Source of the DNA: Lachnospiraceae bacterium UBA3774 | GTDB lineage: Bacteria > Bacillota > Clostridia > Lachnospirales > Lachnospiraceae | Assembly (NCBI GenBank): GCA_002369255.1 | Contig: DFFO01000073.1 | Coordinates: 1 to 7,691, forward strand | Length of the DNA stretch: 7,691 nucleotides | Reading direction: 5' to 3' | Shown: positions 1 through 5,548 of the stretch, piece by piece | Numbering within the stretch: the stretch's first letter is position 1 | Layout of the letters: every line of letters begins with the position of its first letter | The notes under the pieces: model-generated | The model's input: only the letters and a program-made list of their open reading frames with translations | Told to the model about the DNA's origin: nothing | Database searches by the model: none | Translations under genes and position numbers: made by a program

Positions 1-1
1 G

Positions 2-598
2 ATGAAGGCAGTCGAGCTTATTTCTGACGTTCCGGTCGTTGTTGCCTGCAAAAGAGAAGGGCTGAGATACCTTCCCGGGTCACAGGAGCAAGCTCTCTGG
101 CACGATAATATCGAAGGCGATAAAAACGATGAGCAGCTTGCTTTGATATTTGAATGGCTTGACAAAAAATTCGGAGAAGGAGTGATCCGCAAAAAGCTGT
201 TTGACGAGCCGGTCGGAGAAAACCTTCTTTCCGCAAAAAGCGTATGCGAGCATTATTATTCTCTTAAGCAGCGCGCGGAAGAAAAGAAAAATACCGCGCT
301 TAAGAAGGAAAAATTCGAATCACGTCTGTTTGAAAAAGAAGAAAAAGATTCCGGAGGAATCAAAGCGAAAATAAAGAAATTCGTTCCGTCAACTTACGGA
401 AAAATAGACTCGGCGCTTAATAAGATCACAAAAAAGCAGACCGAGGCTTCAGGGCAATATAAGCGCCTGATGAAACAGATGGCTACGGTCAGAAAGGACG
501 TTGAACAAAACAGTCTTGATATGGAAGAAATGCAATATGAGCTTCGAAGACTGAGCGATACTGTAAACGGTCTGAAACAAGTGATCGATGAAAAATAA
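2..598 (+). CDS. C-terminal part of an unrecognised protein with a coiled-coil tail (5' end probably outside the window)
   Basis: An open frame enters at the left edge and ends at TAA 596-598, giving 198 visible residues. The first codon in the window is ATG, but no ribosome site can be seen before it, so it may be an internal methionine. Residues 1-60 look like the end of a folded domain (hydrophobic VPVVVA strand, then an LALIFEWLDKKFGEG-like helix). Residues 88-120 form a Lys/Glu-rich linker. Residues about 133-198 show heptad-like spacing of hydrophobic residues with many charged ones, consistent with a coiled coil. No signal peptide or membrane segment is visible in this part. I do not recognise the family. 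Nearby surface-polymer genes make a role in polysaccharide or envelope assembly possible, but that is only a guess from context. The gene converges on hsp20 and shares a hairpin terminator with it. Confidence 0.75.
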   Translation: MKAVELISDVPVVVACKREGLRYLPGSQEQALWHDNIEGDKNDEQLALIFEWLDKKFGEGVIRKKLFDEPVGENLLSAKSVCEHYYSLKQRAEEKKNTALKKEKFESRLFEKEEKDSGGIKAKIKKFVPSTYGKIDSALNKITKKQTEASGQYKRLMKQMATVRKDVEQNSLDMEEMQYELRRLSDTVNGLKQVIDEK

Positions 599-634
599 AA
601 AACCGGCGGGATTTTCATAAATCCCGCCGGTTTT
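599..634. terminator. Strong bidirectional intrinsic terminator between convergent genes
   Basis: Perfect inverted repeat with 16-bp arms at 599-614 and 619-634 and a 4-base loop (615-618). The core is ACCGGCGGGAT paired with ATCCCGCCGGT. On the minus strand the hairpin is followed by a long T-rich run (about TTTTTTATTTTT), ideal for ending hsp20. On the plus strand the tail is shorter (TTTT then GATAAAA), but the stem is strong enough to end the left-hand gene too. It lies directly after the stop codon of the left gene and 13 bases past the hsp20 stop. Confidence 0.93.
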
Positions 635-647
635 GATAAAAGGACTA

Positions 648-1073
648 TCATCCTTCTATCATAATGGTTTTCTTTTCGGGGAGAGGCGCTTCTTTCTTCG
701 GAATGCAAAGGCTTAAGACGCCGTCCTTAAATGACGCTTTTATGTCTTCGTCGCTCACGTTCTTTCCTACGTAAAAGCTTCTCTGCATCGAACCCATATA
801 ACGCTCCTGACGAATGAGCTTGCCTTCTTTATCATTTTTGCTCTCTTCATGCGCCTTTTCGGCAGCGACGGAAAGATATCCGTTTTTGAGTTCGATAGTG
901 ATCTCGTCTTTTGCAAATCCGGGAAGATCGATATCCAGTGCAAAATGATCTTCGTGTTCGTGTACGTCGGTCTTCATAATTCGAGCGGCATTCTTGCCGT
1001 AAAGCTTTCTCTCCGTGGGGAAACTGAACCAATCATCAAATAAATCTTCACCAAAAATACTAGGCATTAACAT
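648..1073 (-). CDS. hsp20: Small heat-shock protein, Hsp20/alpha-crystallin family
   Basis: A 141-residue ATP-independent holdase chaperone that should bind unfolding cytoplasmic proteins and pass them to the DnaK system. The alpha-crystallin domain spans about residues 33-127. It includes the DIDLPGFAKDEITIEL stretch (47-62), NGYLSV (64-69) and the family signature A-x-F-K-D-G-V-L (113-120). The C-terminal I-x-I anchoring motif is present as IMI (137-139). The N-terminal arm is short and rich in Phe, Trp and Asp, as in bacterial members. The start at 1073 is chosen because AAGGAGGT (complement of 1082-1089) lies at good spacing; a second Met at 1067 is further away. The gene has its own promoter overlapped by a perfect CIRCE, so HrcA repression with heat induction is expected. 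It ends at the shared terminator 599-634. Confidence 0.95.
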   Translation of the reverse strand: MLMPSIFGEDLFDDWFSFPTERKLYGKNAARIMKTDVHEHEDHFALDIDLPGFAKDEITIELKNGYLSVAAEKAHEESKNDKEGKLIRQERYMGSMQRSFYVGKNVSDEDIKASFKDGVLSLCIPKKEAPLPEKKTIMIEG

Positions 1074-1106
1074 AAATTTGTACCTCCTTCTTTATGTTCT
1101 GCCCAC

Positions 1107-1135
1107 ATTATAATACCGCTGTTAGCACTCGTCAA
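1107..1135 (-). promoter_or_regulatory. hsp20 promoter (sigma-A type)
   Basis: Read on the minus strand: -35 TTGACG (complement of 1130-1135), 17-base spacer, -10 TATAAT (complement of 1107-1112). This is 5/6 plus 6/6 matches to the sigma-70/sigma-A consensus at ideal spacing. Transcription should start near 1100, leaving a leader of about 27 bases that holds the ribosome site. The -35 and most of the spacer lie inside the CIRCE operator, so bound HrcA would block RNA polymerase directly. Confidence 0.88.
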
Positions 1136-1148
1136 TAGTGAGTGCTAA
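1122..1148. promoter_or_regulatory. CIRCE operator (HrcA-binding site) of hsp20
   Basis: Exact match to the CIRCE consensus: TTAGCACTC at 1122-1130, a 9-base spacer, and GAGTGCTAA at 1140-1148. CIRCE is the known operator of the repressor HrcA, which is encoded at 5549-6595 in this window. The site covers the -35 element and part of the spacer of the hsp20 promoter. Confidence 0.97.
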
Positions 1149-1183
1149 TTCTTTATTCTTTTTTTATTTTCTTGTTTTTTTCT

Positions 1184-2257
1184 TTATTTATTTCTGTCAT
1201 CCCGCCTTTTTTTATACAGCGCCCAGCATGGTTTTTCCACAAGATAATAAACTGCTATGCCAAGGGCGATCGACAGCAATACTGATATTGCGATACTGAT
1301 AAGCGTATGACGGTATAAGAAATCAGTATTTTCCCAGAACGTCATCCCGAGCAGCCAAAAGCTTATCTGCTGCATAACGTAGATCGAATATGAATACTTT
1401 CCGGCAAATCCAAACGCCGGGCGGTTCAGAAACCTTGAAAGATATCCTCTTGTGCCGATAAATGAGTAGAAGAGTACTGAAAACAATATTACTGCGGTAA
1501 AGGAATTCCTGAAAAGTCCTTTGTTAAATACAAAGAGATTTATAAGGCCGGCAGAGGTCAATACTTCGACTGCGCTCCAGCAAAGGCTGGCCGGCAAACC
1601 CTGCTTTTCCCTGACAGGAACGCTTTCGGCATACATGGAAATAAGCACGCCTATGCATAGGCCCGAAATCACCCTGATAAGCCCGAGGCTGATAAATGAA
1701 TAAGCTACCTCGCGCCCGAGTCCTCCGCCACTGTAATTAAGATTCAAAGAATAACCGAGAAAAGCGATGACCGCAAGCAAAATGGCGGCGGGTCTTTTTT
1801 TCATATTCCTTATAAGCGCAGCTATAAAGATCGAGCCCACGAAGAAAGGCGCGATATACCAGATTATGCCTTTGTAGGCAAGGGAGATACCGGTGCAGTG
1901 TAAAAATGAAAGCTCATAGATCGCGTCTTCAAGCGACAATCCTAAAAAGAAAAAGCTGATAACTACATATAGAGCAAATACCGGCCACAGCCTGAAAAAC
2001 CTGTCGGAGAAAAACGATCTGAAAGGTCTGTTTGCCGTGGCTTTAACCGAGCGGTAAAGAAAGTAGCCTCCTATGATCAGAAAGCATTCCACTATCTGTA
2101 CCGCTTTGGACGATGCGGACTGCAAAGCGGTATATAGCTTTTGACCTGCGGTATAGCTTATGATATTTGTATGCAGGATATGATAATATACGATCAATGC
2201 AGAAAAGACAAACCTCAGAAAATCTATGCTGTAATTTCTTTCTTCTGTTTTTTTCAC
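1184..2257 (-). CDS. Integral membrane acyltransferase, acyltransferase-3 (OafA/WecH-like) family
   Basis: A 357-residue polytopic membrane protein expected to transfer an acyl group, often acetyl, to a sugar or other surface molecule. Family hallmarks are the N-terminal YSIDFLRF with the conserved His in VYYH (H26), RFFRLWP (86-92, the usual R-x-x-R-x-x-P), GKYSYSIYVMQ (276-286) and a final YYLVEKP (337-343) before a basic tail. About ten hydrophobic segments are visible. The start is placed at GTG 2257 because AAGGAG (complement of 2265-2270) is 7 bases upstream. An in-frame TTG at 2284 would lie at or before the predicted transcription start. The gene is divergent from the TagB/TagF-like operon, so it may modify the same surface polymer; substrate unknown. 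No terminator is visible between its stop and hsp20. Confidence 0.88.
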   Translation of the reverse strand: MKKTEERNYSIDFLRFVFSALIVYYHILHTNIISYTAGQKLYTALQSASSKAVQIVECFLIIGGYFLYRSVKATANRPFRSFFSDRFFRLWPVFALYVVISFFFLGLSLEDAIYELSFLHCTGISLAYKGIIWYIAPFFVGSIFIAALIRNMKKRPAAILLAVIAFLGYSLNLNYSGGGLGREVAYSFISLGLIRVISGLCIGVLISMYAESVPVREKQGLPASLCWSAVEVLTSAGLINLFVFNKGLFRNSFTAVILFSVLFYSFIGTRGYLSRFLNRPAFGFAGKYSYSIYVMQQISFWLLGMTFWENTDFLYRHTLISIAISVLLSIALGIAVYYLVEKPCWALYKKRRDDRNK

Positions 2258-2288
2258 GATCCGGCTCCTTTCTTTTAAAACCAAGGAT

Positions 2289-2317
2289 ATAGTATAGTAT
2301 TTTCCCGTTTAATGCAA
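2289..2317 (-). promoter_or_regulatory. Possible promoter of the acyltransferase gene
   Basis: On the minus strand, TTGCAT (complement of 2312-2317), a 17-base spacer and TACTAT (complement of 2289-2294). An overlapping TATACT (complement of 2291-2296) is an alternative -10 with 15-base spacing. The -35 match is weak (3/6). The location fits a start near 2282 and a leader of about 25 bases before the GTG at 2257. Confidence 0.4.
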
Positions 2318-2350
2318 GTTTTTCCTAAGGTCTGCGCAGCCCCTACTAAA

Positions 2351-2379
2351 TTGACAAATAATGCCCCGTCTGCTAAAAT
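2351..2379 (+). promoter_or_regulatory. Promoter of the TagB/TagF-like operon
   Basis: TTGACA (2351-2356, 6/6), 17-base spacer, TAAAAT (2374-2379, 5/6) with an extended -10 TG at 2371-2372. Transcription should begin near 2386, about 45 bases before the TTG start codon. A 15-bp palindrome (2371-2385) covers the -10 and may be an operator. Confidence 0.8.
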
Positions 2380-2385
2380 TTAGCA
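2371..2385. repeat. 15-bp perfect palindrome over the -10 element
   Basis: TGCTAAA, one central A, then TTTAGCA: both 7-base arms are perfect. It begins at the extended -10 TG and ends close to the predicted transcription start, a typical place for a repressor site. Which protein would bind is unknown. It is not a CIRCE site, because the arms do not continue into CACTC/GAGTG. Confidence 0.6.
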
Positions 2386-2431
2386 TGAATTTTTGCGGCT
2401 GTTTTAATGCCGACGAAAGGAAGATTATATT

Positions 2432-3649
2432 TTGAGCAAACTGCAGATTGCATGCATTGAAAAAGGTTTTTTCGGCACGATCATAAAAAATCTCGACAAA
2501 CTGGCAAGGGCGGCGGCTATCAGAAGCGTTCGCAGAAAAACCCCTATTGACAGCAAAAAAATCGTATTTCTGAATTTCAGCGGAAATTATGAATGTAATC
2601 CCAAATATATCTGTCAGCGGCTTATCGACGAGGGCGTCGACTTTAAACCCGTCTGGGGGATCAACAAAGATACGCAGCTTTCCCCGGGATCTTTTCCCTC
2701 GCAGGTAAAGACCGTAATACGCGAGACGTATGCTTTTTATAAGGAGATCAGCGGGGCAAAGATCATCGTAGATAATGGCATTTCGCTGGTCACCGTGAGT
2801 TATCCCAAGAAAAAAGGCCAGTATGTTATTGAAACGTGGCACGGTTCTCTGGGAATAAAGAAATTCGGACGTTCTTCAAATCAGGACAGACTGTGGCTTG
2901 CAAGAGCCGAAAAGCAGGGAAAGATCACGGACTTTATCATTTCCAACAGCGATATGGAAGACGATATTTACAGAGAAGATTTCTGGAAGACCACGCCCAT
3001 CTGGAAGTTCGGTCATCCCAGGAACGACGTGCTTTTTTGTGATGATAAAAAGGCCGGCGAGCTTGATCGCCGTATAAGAAGCCGTTTTAAAATTCCGGAA
3101 AACACAAAGCTTTGTCTATATGCTCCCACTTTCAGAGACGACGGTGACGTATCTCCATATACGATAGATTATCAGGCGCTGTCCGACGCGCTCTCTGAAA
3201 AATTCGGAGGCAGCTTTGTAATACTGACGAGGTTCCATTGGCGCATGCGCGATCTGATGAAGACATATCATCTTCCGGACAACGTCATTGACGTCAGCTC
3301 TTATGAGGATATACAGGAACTCGAGCGGATCATAGACGTGGGAATTACCGATTATTCGAGCTGGATCTGCGAATATATGCTCCGCAGAAAACCCGGTTTT
3401 ACGTTTGCAACGGACGTAAAAAACTATGCCGGTCATGAAAGACAACTGTTTTTCCCGCTTTCCGCGCTCCCCTTCCCTACGTCTTCGGACATGGACGGTC
3501 TGCTAAAGAGCATAAAAGATTTTGATAATGATAAATATATTTCGGACTGCGACGCGTTCCTCAAAGAAAAGGGCAGCGTCGATGACGGACAGGCGGCTAA
3601 GAGAACCGCCGCAGAGATCAAAAAACTAATGGCAGGAGGCACAAGATAA
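2432..3649 (+). CDS. CDP-glycerol glycerophosphotransferase-like protein (TagB/TagF family)
   Basis: A 405-residue protein of the family that transfers glycerol-phosphate or another polyol-phosphate from a CDP carrier to a growing wall or capsule polymer on the inner membrane face. Motifs in order are ETWHGSLGIKKFG (134-146, with the likely catalytic-type His 137), SNSDMEDDIY (171-180), GHPRND (194-199), YAPTFRDD (230-237), RFHWRM (267-272, the second conserved His at 269) and ITDYSSWICEY (305-315). The length is close to TagB-type single-domain enzymes, with no fused glycosyltransferase domain. It starts with TTG: an in-frame stop at 2405-2407 leaves no ATG or GTG, and AAAGGAAG (2416-2423) lies at suitable spacing. 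Its TAA overlaps the ATG of the cytidylyltransferase by one base. That neighbour probably makes the CDP-activated donor. Glycerol, ribitol or another polyol cannot be told apart from sequence alone. Confidence 0.88.
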   Translation: MSKLQIACIEKGFFGTIIKNLDKLARAAAIRSVRRKTPIDSKKIVFLNFSGNYECNPKYICQRLIDEGVDFKPVWGINKDTQLSPGSFPSQVKTVIRETYAFYKEISGAKIIVDNGISLVTVSYPKKKGQYVIETWHGSLGIKKFGRSSNQDRLWLARAEKQGKITDFIISNSDMEDDIYREDFWKTTPIWKFGHPRNDVLFCDDKKAGELDRRIRSRFKIPENTKLCLYAPTFRDDGDVSPYTIDYQALSDALSEKFGGSFVILTRFHWRMRDLMKTYHLPDNVIDVSSYEDIQELERIIDVGITDYSSWICEYMLRRKPGFTFATDVKNYAGHERQLFFPLSALPFPTSSDMDGLLKSIKDFDNDKYISDCDAFLKEKGSVDDGQAAKRTAAEIKKLMAGGTR

Positions 3650-4368
3650 TGACTATTGCTTTACTTACGGCGGCCGGGATGGGAACCCGTATGGGCCAGG
3701 ACATCCCCAAACAGTTTATTCACGTTGACAACAAGCCCATCATCATTTACACGCTTGAGGCGTTTCAGAATCATCCCAGTATCGACGCCATTATCTGCGT
3801 TACGCTGCCGAACTGGATCGACGTTGTCAGGGCTTACGCCATGCAGTTCAATATCACAAAGCTCAAATGGATCGTTCCCGGAGGCGCTACCGGTCAGGAA
3901 TCCATACGGAACGGCCTCTATACGCTTCGCGACGATCCGGACGTTCCTGACGATGCCGTAGTGATGATACACGACGGAAACAGATGCCTTGTATCGAGCG
4001 AGATCATTTCCCAGAATCTTGCCGTATATATGAAGCATGGAAGCGCGGTTACCGCGATACCCTGCGTTGAAGCGGTATTTTTCAGTGAGGACGGCGGCGC
4101 TTCATCCACGCAGTCCATTCCCAGAGAACAGCTTTACCGCACTCAGACGCCGCACACATACGATCTTTCAAAGCTTTTGTGGGCGCACGAGGAGGCAGAA
4201 AAAAGAGGCATAAACAATACCGCAGCCTCCTGCACGCTGATGCAGGCGCTGGGCGAAACGGTTTATTTTTCAAAGGGTTCCGAAGAAAACTTAAAGATCA
4301 CTACAACCGACGATCTAAAACTCTTTCAGGTTCTCAGAAAAACAAAGACCGACAGCTGGATCAAATAA
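3649..4368 (+). CDS. IspD/TarI-family cytidylyltransferase, probably making a CDP-activated surface-polymer precursor
   Basis: A 239-residue nucleotidyltransferase that joins CMP from CTP to a phosphorylated substrate. Visible motifs are the CTP-binding loop LLTAAGMGTRM (5-15), PKQF (20-23), PGGATGQESIRNGL (77-90), IHDGNR (107-112), RTQTPHTY (164-171) and NLKITTTDDL (214-223). IspD usually has HDAARP and a TDD-type Asp region. Here these read HDGNRC and NTAASC, which argues for a TarI-like or novel substrate rather than methylerythritol phosphate of isoprenoid synthesis. That is inference. The ribosome site AGGAGG (3634-3639) lies 9 bases before the ATG, and translation is coupled to the upstream transferase by a TAATG overlap. 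The SDR gene begins two bases after its stop. The likely role is to supply the CDP-linked donor for the TagB/TagF-like enzyme. Confidence 0.88.
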   Translation: MTIALLTAAGMGTRMGQDIPKQFIHVDNKPIIIYTLEAFQNHPSIDAIICVTLPNWIDVVRAYAMQFNITKLKWIVPGGATGQESIRNGLYTLRDDPDVPDDAVVMIHDGNRCLVSSEIISQNLAVYMKHGSAVTAIPCVEAVFFSEDGGASSTQSIPREQLYRTQTPHTYDLSKLLWAHEEAEKRGINNTAASCTLMQALGETVYFSKGSEENLKITTTDDLKLFQVLRKTKTDSWIK

Positions 4369-4370
4369 AA

Positions 4371-5408
4371 ATGAAATACTGCGAAGAATATTATTCCGAT
4401 TTAAGAAAAACCATATTATCTGTTCCCGGAACGGACGATCTGCATTGCAAAAAGATACTGATCACGGGTGCGACAGGTCTGATCTGCTCCGGAGTGGTCG
4501 ATCTTTTGCATACTTTAAACACGGAAAATAATGCCGGAATAGAAATAATTATCGCCGGGCGCAGTGCGCAGCGCACGTCGGCGCGCTTTTACGAAATGAA
4601 AGAAGGCAAGGATTACCGGTTTGCGCCTTATGACGCGACAAAACCGGTGAGCTTTGATTTTCCGGTTGATTATATCATTCACGGCGCCTGCAGCGCTTCG
4701 CCGGCGGCGTATGTCAAAACGCCGGTCGAGATAATGGAATCAAATATTATCGGAATCGGAAATCTTCTAAAATATGCGTCGGATAAAGCCGTAAAAAGAG
4801 TCCTCTACATTTCTTCCAGCGAGGTTTACGGCAAAAAAGAAGGGAATGAACCCTATAAAGAAGACGACTACGGTTTTGTGGATATACTTAATGCCAGAGC
4901 GCCTTATCCCAGCTCAAAACGAGCCGCAGAAACGCTGCTTACAGCTTACGGCTCGGAATACGGCACCGACGCGGTCATAGTAAGACCGGGTCATATCTAC
5001 GGCCCCGCGATAACGCCTTCGGACGACAAAGCCACGGCACAGTTTACGAGAAACGCGGTAAAAGGCGAGCCTATCATAATGAAAAGCGCGGGAATGCAGC
5101 TTCGGTCATATACCTACTTTCTGGACTGCGCCTCGGCAGTTCTCACCGTCCTGCTCAAAGGTGAAAAAGGAAACGCATACAACGTATCAAACCCCGACTC
5201 GGTCATTACTATCAGCAGGATAGCGGAGCTTATAGCAGACGCCGCCGGTATGAAAATAAAATATGAAGATCCGACCGCGACGGAAGCTGCCGGATACAAT
5301 CTTATGTCAAATTCTTCGCTTGACGCTTCAAAACTACTGGCTCTCGGATGGAAGCCGCTTTTTTGCGCACGCGAAGGCGCGAAAAAATGTGTCAGGCTAT
5401 ATTTCTAA
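4371..5408 (+). CDS. NAD-dependent epimerase/dehydratase, extended SDR family
   Basis: A 345-residue Rossmann-fold enzyme expected to epimerise, dehydrate or reduce a sugar or polyol precursor, often nucleotide-linked. The NAD-binding motif is ITGATGLICS (31-40), where Cys39 stands in place of the usual third glycine. SSSEVYG (148-154) supplies the active-site Ser/Thr region and YPSSK (179-183) is the catalytic Tyr-x-x-x-Lys. RPGHIYGP (205-212) and RSYTYFLDCA (245-254) match the substrate-domain motifs of sugar-nucleotide SDRs, and LGWKP (335-339) is near the end. The ATG at 4371 is chosen because it is 2 bases past the preceding stop and leaves a normal-length SDR. The frame stays open upstream, but a start there would overlap the cytidylyltransferase by about 190 bases. 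No good ribosome site is seen, so translational coupling is likely. Haemophilus-type cytidylyltransferase/SDR fusions for CDP-ribitol are a functional parallel, although this SDR is of the extended type. Confidence 0.85.
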   Translation: MKYCEEYYSDLRKTILSVPGTDDLHCKKILITGATGLICSGVVDLLHTLNTENNAGIEIIIAGRSAQRTSARFYEMKEGKDYRFAPYDATKPVSFDFPVDYIIHGACSASPAAYVKTPVEIMESNIIGIGNLLKYASDKAVKRVLYISSSEVYGKKEGNEPYKEDDYGFVDILNARAPYPSSKRAAETLLTAYGSEYGTDAVIVRPGHIYGPAITPSDDKATAQFTRNAVKGEPIIMKSAGMQLRSYTYFLDCASAVLTVLLKGEKGNAYNVSNPDSVITISRIAELIADAAGMKIKYEDPTATEAAGYNLMSNSSLDASKLLALGWKPLFCAREGAKKCVRLYF

Positions 5409-5422
5409 ACAAATAATAAAAT

Positions 5423-5455
5423 CCGGAAAAATGTTATAAAATCATTATTTTTCGG
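5423..5455 (+). terminator. Weak A/T-rich hairpin after the SDR gene, possible terminator
   Basis: GAAAAAT (5426-5432) can pair with ATTTTTC (5447-5453), with CC/GG outside and one bulged G. The loop is 14 bases and no T-run follows, apart from the one in the right arm. It is the only hairpin between the SDR stop and the hrcA promoter, so the polymer operon may end here or read into hrcA. Confidence 0.25.
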
Positions 5456-5484
5456 TTGACTTTAGCCAACTGAAAAGTTATTAT
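5456..5484 (+). promoter_or_regulatory. hrcA-grpE-dnaK operon promoter (sigma-A type)
   Basis: TTGACT (5456-5461, 5/6), 17-base spacer, TATTAT (5479-5484, 5/6). The predicted start is near 5491, placing the CIRCE at about +5 to +31. This is the usual heat-shock class I arrangement in Firmicutes. Confidence 0.88.
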
Positions 5485-5495
5485 GTACGAAGATG

Positions 5496-5522
5496 TTAGC
5501 ACTCTGATAATTTGAGTGCTAA
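5496..5522. promoter_or_regulatory. CIRCE operator (HrcA-binding site) of the hrcA operon
   Basis: Exact consensus: TTAGCACTC (5496-5504), 9-base spacer, GAGTGCTAA (5514-5522). It lies just downstream of the predicted transcription start, so HrcA would block initiation or early elongation. In the transcript the same bases form a hairpin in the hrcA leader. The only difference from the hsp20 CIRCE is in the spacer. Confidence 0.97.
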
Positions 5523-5548
5523 CAAAAGCTGAGGAAACGGAAACGGAA

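Noticed and set aside
2258..2284. TTG start at 2284 for the acyltransferase
   Set aside because: It lies at or before the predicted transcription start, while GTG 2257 has AAGGAG at ideal spacing.
2309..2842. A 177-codon open frame on the minus strand opposite the TagB/TagF-like gene
   Set aside because: It is antisense to a well-supported family member, has no recognisable motif and no clear ribosome site. It is a shadow frame.
4179..4370. Upstream extension of the SDR reading frame
   Set aside because: It overlaps the cytidylyltransferase by 190 bases and its translation is basic and low-complexity, unlike an SDR N-terminus. ATG 4371 fits the family length.
5455..5471. Imperfect inverted repeat (GTTG...CAAC) over the hrcA -35, considered as a second operator
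   Set aside because: Only four base pairs in each arm are solid, and it does not match the CtsR direct repeat or any other operator I know.
5516..5548. An earlier GTG start for hrcA inside the CIRCE
   Set aside because: It would add 11 unconserved residues, lacks a ribosome site and begins within the operator; ATG 5549 gives the typical MELD opening.
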